This document shows, piece after piece, positions 43,472 through 53,717 of a stretch of DNA of 64,000 nt. The translations under genes were made by a program, and so were the position numbers. The notes under the pieces were generated by a model. That model did no database searches. It was given only the letters and a program-made list of their open reading frames with translations, and was not told where the DNA came from. This stretch comes from Fonsecaea monophora. Taxonomy: Eukaryota; Ascomycota; Eurotiomycetes; Chaetothyriales; Herpotrichiellaceae. The DNA lies in contig NW_019173934.1 of the NCBI RefSeq assembly GCF_001642475.1, positions 248,001 through 312,000 of the forward strand, given 5' to 3'. Numbering within the stretch: position 1 is the first letter of the stretch; every line of letters begins with the position of its first letter.

Positions 43472-45405
43472 CTACCAGTTCCATGTCCGACTGCTAGCGG
43501 TAAAGACAGGAGGTTTCCAGTTGAGTCTGCTAGGATCAATCCTTCTGATCCCTTTGGCTTTCTCTTTCTCCCGCCGCTTTTCCTGCCACTCGAGTAGTTC
43601 ATCCCTCACAACGATGATCCATGCACCCTTGTGATAACGCAGGAGCTTCAGCACCTCGAGTTGTTCGTGGACGTCCTTCTCAGTCATGGCTGTTTGACTC
43701 GCTATCTCAGCGATGCTCGTCGAGTACTGCGACGAAGGCCCGGTGAAGCCTAGAGACGAGTGCGGATGCAGCTGTTCCGAAGTTGGTGTGTGAGAGGCTG
43801 ATCCCGGGGGAGGCAGCCGCACAGGGTCAGAAAGAAGCTCAATCAGCACTTCTTTCCAGTACTGTCTGTAACCCAACAAGCCAAGGTCCGACAGGGGTTT
43901 TTCAGGCGACCCCAGCTTTCCTTCACGTTTGCTCAACTCATATGAGAAAGCAATAAGCAATCTTCCCAAGCCTTGTCGCTGATACTGCGGCAGGGTAAGA
44001 ATACAAGCGACGTTGTACCCTTCCGCCGACTCCTTCTCTTTGCTGAAATATCCGACAAGATGGCAACCGTATTCGTCCCGGGTGACCATACAGTAGAACA
44101 AGAAAGGGTCGACGTCGTAGTATAACGTCTTATGATCCAGGAACAGTTTTGACAGCAGACAGAGGTTTCTACACCACGTGCGCTGCCGTCGACCGTCGAC
44201 CTCGAAGAAACTCACAAAGTCATCGCGATAGATCTCGTTACCCGGCGGATGGCGCAATTCGCATTTTGTGCGGTGCCTCTCGAATGATTTCTTGGAGGAA
44301 AAGTAGGACAGGCAGAACTCATCAATATACACCATGTCCGCGTCGCTGAACTCCTGGGGATAGGGAGAGAAGTACCACGGTTCAATGATGTGCTTGCCCA
44401 TTTGAATCTTGTTCAAGTTGCGCACGAGATGCAGTTGGGCGTGATTTTGAACCATGGAGCCACCGGTGCGAAGCTTCTCGATCTCCTCCTCCGGTTCCAT
44501 GATTGGCGCTACCTTCTCCTCTGTCTTTGTGACATCGGGCATTTCCACGTCGACTCCGCCCGCTGTGCCGTCTTCATTCCCGAGCGTTGGTAGAGGCGTG
44601 CCTTCTTTGGTGATTACTAGTGAGGCATCCCCATCAGGCGCAAGTCCTTCGTCGCGGTTTTCTTTGCCGCCTGCTTTGGAGGGTATGGGTCGTTTTCGGT
44701 CATTGCCTGCCTTGGAGCTGAGGAGATCAGGTGTTGCAGAACTGGCGCGCGAATCTGTCCTTGGACGGCCTGCCTTTGTGGTGATGGACTTTGACGTGGC
44801 GGCTTTTGATGGCGGGCCTTTCGTGGTCACGGTAGTCTTCTTCTTCTCAGGCTTTTCGGGGACGGGCCATTCGACCTCTTGAGAGAGGTCGATACGCTCG
44901 GCTGTGACCCATTCTGTGATGTGTCAGAGAGTTCCTTTAGAGAGTGCAACCTCTGCAATGCCTACCATCGAGACGCTTGTTGAACTCGACATAATGTACG
45001 CTGCCAGGAGGTTAGTTCTGAGCCTTAGTCCCTTGTTTCAGACCAGACGCAGACATACTAGAAAGTCAGAGCACCATTTCTCTGCTTGATAGACAAGATC
45101 TCCGCTTTTCTAGGCTCTCCATTCTGCCCGCCAACAAGTCAGTAACATGTTCGCGCCCCGTCAAGAAAATCTCAAAGTCACGTGGTCATGAATCGTGAAG
45201 TTGAAGAAACTGACCTTTTCAACGAACGCCTTGACGCCAATCCTACGGGGATGGTTTCAGTATGACTTCTGCATCCAGAGACAGACAGATTCATCAGATC
45301 TGTCAAAATTTTTCGGACTTACTGCAACTGGGTGAGCGTGGCGAAGCCCTTCTCGACGGGTTCAGGTGTGCTGTTGGAATCCTGACTGCCGTCTCCGCCG
45401 GCCAT
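43472..45405 (-). CDS. ESA1: MYST histone acetyltransferase ESA1 (NuA4 catalytic subunit)
   Basis: Exons in coding order 45405..45323, 45242..45215, 45123..45059, 45000..44966 and 44913..43472 give 550 aa. An N-terminal chromo-barrel domain (GVKAFVEKNGEPRKAEILSIK ... YVHYVEFNKRLDEWVTAERIDL, about 29-85) is assembled from four small exons, one only 28 nt. A Lys/Ser-rich linker precedes the MYST domain (about 240-520). It has the acetyl-CoA loop QYQRQGLGRLLI, the catalytic Cys in NVACILTLP and the catalytic Glu in GSPEKPLSDLG. The C-terminus ends KPPVFTASSRTWNW, close to yeast Esa1. It acetylates histone H4/H2A in chromatin and is essential in yeast. Confidence 0.96.
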
Positions 45406-45931
45406 GGTGATGGTACGGATGGTGCGACAAAATTTATCGAAGGAATCGCGGTTTGACGATGGTTTGGTGGAGTGGTGATGAGAGAAAGACGGTTGTTCGT
45501 GGGCGGGTTGTTATGTAGGCTGGCAGGTGAAGATGGGGGGGACAAGTTTTGGAGGGGAGACTTGGCTTGAATAGGCGCAAAGGTCTTTGGGTTTGCAGCC
45601 TGCTCGGCCTGTGGAGGCGTAACCGCCCGCCTAGAGGGGGCGTCTGCAGGCAGTACTCGAGGGTGCAGACAGGCGCCTCCGAGAGACACATCAACACCCA
45701 CCTGAGAACCATACACAGGCATGTCAAGCACTTACTCCAGGTATCTACAGTACATATCTAGGTATGCCTAGTTACTCTAGGTGTGCTAGCTTACTGACTG
45801 CCTGCCAAACGTAGAGATAACGAGGTGGCAAGGGCTCGTGCTTGAATATTTGATGGCCATATGGTCTATCAATCATCAGGGCATTTGATATCATTCATCT
45901 AATGTCATCCAGTCATCCTTAAACCGCCGTC
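45406..45931. other. Intergenic: ESA1 promoter and PWP1 3' flank
   Basis: 526 bp. A frame at 45303-45731 on the minus strand runs through the ESA1 start in another frame and is a shadow. No further gene seen. Confidence 0.55.
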
Positions 45932-47581
45932 TTAATCTTCATCCATGGATTCCCAACCATCTTGCACCCCTTCTCCAGCCTCCTCCTCTCCCTCTTCATC
46001 TTCGCTCTCGTCGTCACTCAGATTTGCGCCAACCAATCTCTCTTTGCCGTCCGTCTCTGGCAATTGGACTCTGCCAGCAAAAACCTTTCTCACGCTCGGA
46101 TTGGTACTGATGTCCCATACTTGCAGCCGCCCCTTGCTTCCCGCCACTGATAGCCTGAAGGCAACCTCAGGATCTGGGGCAAACTGCGCCGAGAATATCC
46201 GCCCAACATCAAGATTCCTCGAAATAACCATTGAGGGTTTGTTGTTCTCGACGTTCCATATCTTGACCATCTTGTCCTCTGATCCTGTCACCAGAAGGCC
46301 GGGTACCGAAGGGCTAATGTCAAATGCACTGACAGGCCCGTCGTGCGCCTGTAATGTCCATACAGGTTTGCTCGGCTTGTCGTGAGATGTGGGAACGGTA
46401 CGGGCATCAAAGTAGTGGACGGTGCCGGCTTCGGTCGTGACGAAGAAGAAGTTAGGATCATGGATGTCCCATTTCACTTTCTCGACGTCTGCCTCGACAA
46501 CCCATTTCGGAGCCGCGGCATCGGGAGCTCTCATATCCGTGGCAACGACGGTCCGATCGTAGCTCCCACTCAAGAGGATAGTTGACTCGGTTGGATGCCA
46601 GTCCAAGGCGCACACCTTGCCGCTGTGCATTGTGTATGATTTGGCACATTTGCCGGTTTTCAAGTCCCACAGTTTCACAGTCTTGTCTGCTGATGCCGAA
46701 GCAAGCAGATTTCGATGATGCCGATTTGCAGCCAAGGCCAACACCGCATCGACATGGTAGTCATCATTGACCTTTGCCTTCTTTTTCTTCTTTTTCGATT
46801 TCTTCTTGCTTTTTGAGCTTTCTCCGCTGGGCTCTGGATCCTCCGGGTGCTCTTGTGGCTCTTGACCTAGTATGGCATTAGGATACATACTATCGACAAC
46901 ATCGAGATCCCAAATCTCTATCTCTGGGTTCATGGTCCCGATTGCCACAAAGTTCCCGTCTGACCTCGTTTCCGCGTCTTTACCCACAGGGACGTTGACC
47001 CATTCAACACACAGAGGCACAGCAGGCAGCATGATGTCGTGGTGGACGTATAGATTGTCGGCTTCATCTTCGTACACGAAGACTTCTAGTTGCGCAACCT
47101 CGTCTTCTACCTTAGCCGCCAGTATTAAGTTGTCCGTAGGCAATATCTGCAACTCTTCTCTTTCATCTTCCGACTCTTCTTCTCCCTCTGGCAACACAAT
47201 GTATGGATCCTCCTCATGTGGCGCATGGTAAGCTAATGAGCCGACGTTGCCAAACATGGAGAATTTCTGGCCTTGTTCGTCGACAGGATCGTTGTCATAA
47301 TCGTCAAGGTTATATTCTCGTAGGTCATCAGCGTCGGTCGTAGTTTGTTTAGCTGTGTCTGCGGCTTCTCCTGTGGGCACTCCAGCATCTGAGTCCTCGT
47401 CTTCCGACGCATCATCTGCCTTGGGATTTTGCGCGTCCAGAAGATCCTGCTGCGCATCTTCCAGTTGAAGGCGGGCAAGTTTAGAGATGCGGCTCAGCTC
47501 TGCTTCGTCGACATTGTATTTGGTGGGAAACTGAGCAGCAGCCCCTCTCCTCACCCACGTGGTAGCAAGTGTCATCGACAT
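45932..47581 (-). CDS. PWP1: WD40 ribosome-biogenesis protein PWP1
   Basis: Single exon, 549 aa. It starts MSMTLATTWVRRGAAAQFPTKY, like other Pwp1 proteins; a second ATG two codons on is also possible. Then comes an acidic region (about 55-160). WD40 repeats follow (ASADKTVKLWDLKTGKC, LSGSYDRTVVATDMR, TGSEDKMVKIWNVENNK, AGSKGRLQVWDIS), forming a propeller. The C-terminus is Glu/Asp-rich. A basic KSKKKSKKKKKKAK stretch near 275 may act in nuclear import. Pwp1 acts in the nucleolus in 60S pre-ribosome (25S/5.8S rRNA) maturation. Divergent from CMC2 by 332 bp. Confidence 0.96.
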   Translation of the reverse strand: MSMTLATTWVRRGAAAQFPTKYNVDEAELSRISKLARLQLEDAQQDLLDAQNPKADDASEDEDSDAGVPTGEAADTAKQTTTDADDLREYNLDDYDNDPVDEQGQKFSMFGNVGSLAYHAPHEEDPYIVLPEGEEESEDEREELQILPTDNLILAAKVEDEVAQLEVFVYEDEADNLYVHHDIMLPAVPLCVEWVNVPVGKDAETRSDGNFVAIGTMNPEIEIWDLDVVDSMYPNAILGQEPQEHPEDPEPSGESSKSKKKSKKKKKKAKVNDDYHVDAVLALAANRHHRNLLASASADKTVKLWDLKTGKCAKSYTMHSGKVCALDWHPTESTILLSGSYDRTVVATDMRAPDAAAPKWVVEADVEKVKWDIHDPNFFFVTTEAGTVHYFDARTVPTSHDKPSKPVWTLQAHDGPVSAFDISPSVPGLLVTGSEDKMVKIWNVENNKPSMVISRNLDVGRIFSAQFAPDPEVAFRLSVAGSKGRLQVWDISTNPSVRKVFAGRVQLPETDGKERLVGANLSDDESEDEEGEEEAGEGVQDGWESMDED

Positions 47582-47913
47582 TCTGCACCGATCTGTTGTT
47601 GCGCAAAGCGACTTGCAATTTCAGTCACATATGTAGGATGGTTGTGTCCTGCAATATTTTTGGCGGCATGCAGAAAAGAGCGGCAGAATCCACGAACTTT
47701 TGGGCGGTGAAGTTAGTGTCTTCATGCAAGGCTGGGATGGATGCGCAAGGCTTGCAGCTGCAGCTTGGCGAGATCTACAACTCGGCCGCGGAACATCCAT
47801 TTACATTTTGCTCTTCCAGTTGCACCCTGACTAGACTCGCACTTGTCATCACGAGGCAGATGTGGGCGTGGCTCGAACCGCATGATCTATACTGGAGACG
47901 AGTCTCTACAAAA
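47582..47913. promoter_or_regulatory. Divergent promoter of PWP1 and CMC2
   Basis: 332 bp; no specific site that I can defend. Confidence 0.5.
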
Positions 47914-48350
47914 ATGCATTCACATCTACATACAAAAGATAACATCGGTACGTGGCAAATCAAGCTGGTCTTGAGTCGCATGATACTTCATTGAACTGGA
48001 GAGATCAGCCTCGCAGCAACCCCCTTTGCTCTACTTTCTTCCGTCGCACCATCCGTCGCTCAGCGTCCGATCAAATCAACCCATGAAAGGTATTCTGACT
48101 TTCTACAGGGTGCGAGGAGATTATGAACGCCCTTGACGAGTGCCACGCCCGCGGCTTCCTCTACAAGGCCATAGGTGGCTGCAACGACATTAAGCGGGAG
48201 GTGAACAAATGTTTGTCTGGGGAACGGACGAAGAAAAGCAAGAAAAACCGAGAGACAGCCCTGGAGCGGCGGGCGAGGATTGAATCTGTGTGGGCGAAGT
48301 TCGACGAGGGCGACTATTCGGCCCTGGAACAATTCACGAAATCGAAATAA
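47914..48350 (+). CDS. CMC2: Twin CX9C protein CMC2 (cytochrome c oxidase assembly)
   Basis: Exons 47914..47947 and 48109..48350 give 91 aa. It starts MHSHLHTKDN, a hallmark of the family, and has two CX9C motifs: CEEIMNALDEC and CNDIKREVNKC. These form two disulfides in the mitochondrial intermembrane space after Mia40 import; no cleaved presequence is expected. The linker DECHARGFLYKAIGGCN is also typical. Cmc2 helps assemble respiratory complex IV. The 161-nt intron (GTACGT donor, CTACAG acceptor) is longer than most in the window but splices in the right phase. The C-terminal part is a charged helix (KSKKNRETALERRARIE). Confidence 0.9.
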
Positions 48351-49380
48351 GTCGACGAACATTCTGACCTGTTGTTCACATTCACGGTTGTTTCAAAAGG
48401 GCATCCCATGGCGTTCTTGCTTCTATACTCCAAAAAGTGTGCGCCCTGGTATCGGGCGCAACGGCAGGCACAGGGAAAAGATATTTCTCTCAACTCTTCA
48501 CACCATATTCCGACTCTCTCTGCTTTATTGCTAGATACATCGACAACGTCCGTTACCTGATCCACGTTCGCGGAACTTACTTCTTCAGTGGGATCGCAGT
48601 CGAGGATGCCTACAAAGCAGAAGATGGCTGCGGTGCTTCCACGCTAATCTGTCCTGGTCTCGCAACAACAGCCTATATAGGCAGAGCGAGGTTTCAGGGG
48701 CTCCTAGCACTAACCTGGCCTCCATTTCCCCTTCTGTGCGTTCACTTGCGTCCCATTGGAGTTGAACACGCATATCCGTCCAGACGATGATTTTCCGAAA
48801 CGAACCTGGCACTGGTCCGAGAGAGCTTGTAAGAAGTGCGAAAATGGGAGATACCATATTTGATGTAATGTTCGTTCTGGAAGGCGAGATGCTGGCGGTT
48901 TGTTTGCACATTTATGGGCTCAGATCGTTTGCGCCATTTTGGTAGATTTCCCTGCCCAGTCGAAACTGCTGTAATCTCGGACGACGTTCTTGGTATATAC
49001 TTGTTTCACATGGAGGACATGACGGACGTGAGTGACAGGCTGGTGGGCGCAGGGGTCTACCTTGTAATTGCCCAAATCCACGTGACACTTCCCAAAGTGG
49101 TGAGACGATGGGCTCCACTCTGCGGTCTTCGCTCAGTGTCTTGACGTTTACTCCGTGCGCCGTTGAGAGAGATCTGCCTGCGTCTGCTCTTACCTGGTTG
49201 AGCCTTTGGCGTATTTGACAAACGTCTGTATATACACGTCAGTAATTCATAACCAGGAGGCCCTATTTAACTAGCATTTTCACACATCCTTCACACCGGA
49301 AGCAGTCGAAATCGAGTCCCTCTCCCACCGGTGGCTTCGAGACACATGTCTCAGGCTTACCGTCCCGCAAATGTGGCATT
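48351..49380. other. Intergenic, upstream region of the DUF726 gene
   Basis: 1.0 kb. Several short frames on both strands, none convincing; CACGTGA at about 49080. It likely holds the promoter and 5' UTR of the next gene. Confidence 0.5.
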
Positions 49381-52300
49381 ATGACCAGCGGAGAAGATAA
49401 AAAGGAGGAAAACACCGATAGCAATTCTTCTGTGCAACAGCTCTCGAGTCACGAGTCGACTCCTGCCGCAGCTGCTGCCGAACCCGAGCTCGATGACTTT
49501 GGCTTGCCCAAAAGACCGGTGAGGGTCAACCAACCCACAGACTCGGACGATAGTAGTGATGATGATCACGATACATTCCATGATGCCGAGGTGCCTGCGG
49601 ACAAAACGGGCACAAGCGAGGGGGACACCAAAGAGGTTATTGGCGAGTCGCAGCAGAAAGCGGAAGAGCATCCAGGATTAGTGGACAAAAGCAACCAGCA
49701 ATCGTGTCCTCCGGAGGCGCCTACAAAATCAGATGGAACCGCAATAGGTACGGAGATGAAGGATAGCAAGAAAGATCAAGCTATTGGAGAAGAACAGAGT
49801 CTCGAGACAAAATCTGCAGACAGCATTCCACCGCTAGACACAGCATTGAAGTCCGACACGAAGCAGGACGAACAATCAGCTGATAGTGCAATATCTCCGT
49901 CTGCATCTCGAATATCTGGCACCGTCATCCCGAAGCGGAATTCACGATCCAATGCTGCCACAGCCTCCGAATGGTCCCATCAAAGGCAAATTGCGGCCGC
50001 GAACCGATCGGACGACGAAGATGAGGAGGAGGAATGGCAGCCAATGCCGGCCATCGATGAGTTTGATATCTTTGATGATAATGGACGTCTCGTGGCGAAA
50101 GGTCACAGGGAAACCGAGAAAGAGGCAAATCCTTACGCGGGCATTGGCGGTGCTGGGAAAGGTTATACTAGGGTTCAGCTTGATGAAGATGCACAATCAG
50201 CTACAAGTCTAGACGAAGACACGAACTACCTTTTTCGAAATGGCCAAAAGGCGGAAGACACGGAAAACAAGGATGACGAGGATGATGATGAGCAGCGGGA
50301 TGCTCTCAGTCAACTGCAGGCGACCAAAGACCTCCTGACGGAGGGCCAGCGGATAGCCTACGTCGGCGTGGTCCGTTTGACAATTCACAAAATGTTTTCA
50401 GCACTGGGAGACCTGGAAAGACCAAAATCTGTGCGGAAAGAACTGATGAGGTCTCTGGAGAACATGGATATGTGGGGCCAAAAGATGATGGTTCGGTTGT
50501 ACTCTCATATGGACATCAACCAGGCGGAGCAGATAATGATCGAACAGCTCGCCGAACATGGGGTGCAGCCTTCTGACCTCGTTGCTCCTCTCATGCTGAA
50601 TGCGAAAGTGAAGAATCCAATGGCCGACGAGACTGCAACCGAGACTTCGAAGCCAGACAGCTCACGAAATAGAGATTCGATGACTTCTGCCGCCTCCTCG
50701 AAAGGGGACGCTGTTCCTTTGAAAGAGGTGAAGGAGGGCGAAGATGTCCCTGAAGTCCACGGTCCGGAAGACATGCCTCACACCAAGGAGATCGAGCTCG
50801 ATTTGCGGTGGACTGTCTTATGTGACTTGTTTCTGGTTCTGATTTCGGACGGTCAGTACGACTCTCGATCGAGACGATTACTTGAAAGGGTTGGCTCGAC
50901 AATGGATATTAGCTGGACACAGATATGTCGTTTTGAGAAAAGGGTGATTGATGCCCTGGAAATGCAAGAAGAGGAAGCCAAAGAGAACTGGGATGAATCC
51001 GAACACATGGAAAAAAGACGTAAACGTGCACTCAAAAAGAAATACATGGTCATGGGTCTTGCAACTGTTGGCGGCGGGCTTGTCATTGGTCTGTCTGCAG
51101 GTTTACTCGCACCCTTCATTGGCGCAGGTCTGGCAGCTGGTTTCACGACCATTGGTGTCACCGGTACCGCAGGTTTTCTCGGAGGGGTGGGTGGAGCGGC
51201 CTTGATCACTTCTGCTGCCACAGCTGCTGGTGGCACGATTGCGGTTCGAGCTGCGGATCGACGGACTGGCAGCGTCAAGACGTTTGAATACCGACCGCTG
51301 CACAACAATAAACGGTTGAACCTTATATTGACGATTTCTGGCTGGATGACTGGCAAAGTTGACGACGTGCGGCTGCCTTATAGCACAGTTGATCCTATCA
51401 TGGGCGACATCTACTCGTTGCTTTGGGAGCCAGAAATGCTTCAGTCGATGGGTGACACTATCAATATCCTTGCCACTGAAGCTTTGACCCAAACTGTGCA
51501 ACAAGTTCTTGGGAGCACGATATTAATCACCCTCATGGCATCAATACAGCTGCCAATTGTGCTTTCTAAACTGGCCTACCTCATCGACAATCCCTGGAGT
51601 GTATCCCTCGACCGAGCCACGGCTGCAGGTCTAATCTTGGCCGACTCATTGATCGACAGGCACCTTGGTCAGAGACCAATCACGCTGCTAGGCTTCTCTC
51701 TCGGTTCAAGAGTCATCTTCTCCTGTCTGAAGGAGCTGTCGAACCGTGGAGCATACGGCTTAGTCCAGAATGTCTACATGTTCGGGTCGCCTGTCGTTGT
51801 CAGCAAAGATGACTACTTACGTGCTCGGTCTGTTGTATCGGGGAGGTTCTTGAATGGATACGCTTCCAACGACTGGATTCTTGGATACTTGTTTCGGATG
51901 ACGTCGGGCGGTATCATGCGAGTTGCTGGCCTTGCACCCGTCGAAGGAATTCCAGGAGTGGAGAATATTAACGTGAGCACATGGGTTAAGGGCCACATGG
52001 CTTATCGTGCTGCTATGCCACGGCTCCTACGAGAAGTTGGATGGGAAGTCGAGAGCGACGAATTTACCGAGATCGAAGATCCAGATCCCGAGAATCACGC
52101 GCAGCGGCAGCGAGAACTCATCATGGAGATCGACGAGGCCAGAAAGAAAGCTGAAGAGAAACCCGACAAGAAACGTTTCGGCATCTTCAAACGAGGGAAA
52201 CTAGCCGAGAAAAAGGGTTGGGAGAGATACAATGCCAACGACGCCAGCCACAAGCGGAACGCCAGTACCTCTTCTACCGAGCCTGGTGCTAACGGTGATA

Positions 52301-52953
52301 TCAATGTCTTGTTTGACGTCGATGCAATCCGAAGAGAATTAGCGAGCGAAATGATCGAAGTCAGAGAGTTGGACAGCACCCTTCCGCCCATGCAAATAAT
52401 GTCCGTCAAGGACGGGGAAAAACACGTTGAATACTTGCGCCTCCCACCTGGAATGAAGCCCGAGGAGGTTGCGAGGCTGAATCTCCCGCCACGTCCGGAC
52501 GAGATTGACGTCTCTTTCGCGCCTGTTCAGCAGCCTACTCCAATTCGCCCTGCAAGGTCGTCATCTTTGCGACCCGCGTCTATAGCAAGCCCTCAACGGT
52601 CTCCTCGTATAAGCCCCCAAAGATCTCCTCAACGATCTCCGGACCCGAACAGGCGGTTGTCCTACGCCTATTCAGAGCCAAGGGATCTAGCCAGTCCACC
52701 GCCAGCTCTCAGTGCTACGCCTTCTGCTTCTCCTCGACCGGAGGCTTACCACGCTCCTACGGACGCCGTTCGACCGGATCTCAAACCGCGTGTGACCGAC
52801 TCTGCTATACCAAGTTGGGGTCGCCCATCGACACCATTTGACGATGGAGTTGCTCCGCCAGTACCGAAGCTAGATTTGGAACGCAATGCCTGGGCTGATG
52901 ACGATGACGAGTTTGGGCATAACCGTGGCGAGATCAGTATGACGTTCGAATAA
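49381..52953 (+). CDS. DUF726 (TMCO4/Mil1-like) membrane alpha/beta-hydrolase-fold protein
   Basis: Single exon, 1190 aa. The N-terminal ~300 residues are acidic, Ser/Thr/Glu-rich and probably disordered. The conserved part starts near 310 (LTEGQRIAYVGVVRLTI). A Gly/Ala-rich hydrophobic segment with two likely membrane passes lies at about 555-620 (GLATVGGGLVIGLSAGLLAP and the following stretch). The hydrolase-like core has GFSLGSR near 773-779, with Ser as nucleophile. A basic segment follows, then a Pro/Ser tail with SPQRSP-type repeats (about 1070-1100). Related proteins are human TMCO4 and yeast Mil1 (an AP-1 adaptor partner at Golgi/endosomes). Enzymatic activity is unproven. Confidence 0.88.
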   Translation: MTSGEDKKEENTDSNSSVQQLSSHESTPAAAAAEPELDDFGLPKRPVRVNQPTDSDDSSDDDHDTFHDAEVPADKTGTSEGDTKEVIGESQQKAEEHPGLVDKSNQQSCPPEAPTKSDGTAIGTEMKDSKKDQAIGEEQSLETKSADSIPPLDTALKSDTKQDEQSADSAISPSASRISGTVIPKRNSRSNAATASEWSHQRQIAAANRSDDEDEEEEWQPMPAIDEFDIFDDNGRLVAKGHRETEKEANPYAGIGGAGKGYTRVQLDEDAQSATSLDEDTNYLFRNGQKAEDTENKDDEDDDEQRDALSQLQATKDLLTEGQRIAYVGVVRLTIHKMFSALGDLERPKSVRKELMRSLENMDMWGQKMMVRLYSHMDINQAEQIMIEQLAEHGVQPSDLVAPLMLNAKVKNPMADETATETSKPDSSRNRDSMTSAASSKGDAVPLKEVKEGEDVPEVHGPEDMPHTKEIELDLRWTVLCDLFLVLISDGQYDSRSRRLLERVGSTMDISWTQICRFEKRVIDALEMQEEEAKENWDESEHMEKRRKRALKKKYMVMGLATVGGGLVIGLSAGLLAPFIGAGLAAGFTTIGVTGTAGFLGGVGGAALITSAATAAGGTIAVRAADRRTGSVKTFEYRPLHNNKRLNLILTISGWMTGKVDDVRLPYSTVDPIMGDIYSLLWEPEMLQSMGDTINILATEALTQTVQQVLGSTILITLMASIQLPIVLSKLAYLIDNPWSVSLDRATAAGLILADSLIDRHLGQRPITLLGFSLGSRVIFSCLKELSNRGAYGLVQNVYMFGSPVVVSKDDYLRARSVVSGRFLNGYASNDWILGYLFRMTSGGIMRVAGLAPVEGIPGVENINVSTWVKGHMAYRAAMPRLLREVGWEVESDEFTEIEDPDPENHAQRQRELIMEIDEARKKAEEKPDKKRFGIFKRGKLAEKKGWERYNANDASHKRNASTSSTEPGANGDINVLFDVDAIRRELASEMIEVRELDSTLPPMQIMSVKDGEKHVEYLRLPPGMKPEEVARLNLPPRPDEIDVSFAPVQQPTPIRPARSSSLRPASIASPQRSPRISPQRSPQRSPDPNRRLSYAYSEPRDLASPPPALSATPSASPRPEAYHAPTDAVRPDLKPRVTDSAIPSWGRPSTPFDDGVAPPVPKLDLERNAWADDDDEFGHNRGEISMTFE

Positions 52954-53717
52954 AGTACCAATAGACTCGACCACGGTACAAAACAAGGAACGGCTTTTAT
53001 TGCATAGCGAGGCGCCGGATAAGGGGGTTATCTCGAATGGTCTCAAGGTATAGGACCCAAAAGAGGGGCACAGTACGCATTATCATTGATGCAGCACCTC
53101 GTTGGCTTTTTGCAGAATGCTCAGATATTAATTTCCCTCTGTGATCTCAGATTCAGGATGTCCAATCTGTCTCTGCCACTTTCCATGACGACAGGTGCCC
53201 AGAACAAATTGTCTATTCTTGATGCCCCTGTCGTTTCGGCCGCAATTCCTTTTCAGCCGCCGCCTTGGATCCCATTTCTGCTCTGGCTGGCATCGAAAGG
53301 TCATCCCCGACTGCCTTGGTGCACCGAAATCTGTTTCTTTGTTTGTTTTTCCCCGAAACCACGCACAGGGAACAACGAGCCCGTCTTGCCTTGGGGTGAA
53401 GGCATTGGCGTCATTGTCGTTCGATGAGTCTTTATCGACAGGTAAGACATTGTCTATTCACCCAGTTCTTCCTTTGAACAGAAGCAGAAACGAGGCAGGA
53501 TGTCGTATGTGTACCCGGATTCGTTCCCTCCACAGATAGCTATCAATTGCCTTATGACTCTTCTTATGCAAGGCGGTGGGAGGTTCAAATACAGGCTCTC
53601 AAAGCTCAGTCATTTCTGTTCTGTTCTTCCTTCCAACGAACACACCCATCACTCTCCCTGTTCATACTGGTAATGCGAATTTCCATCCCTAACCTAACCA
53701 CGCAAGCCGAACACAGC
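52954..53717. other. Intergenic, promoter region of the GT2 gene
   Basis: 764 bp. The GT2 frame stays open back to 53547 (TTG) with another ATG at 53673, so the true start could lie in the last 45 bases. Otherwise nothing supported. Confidence 0.5.
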
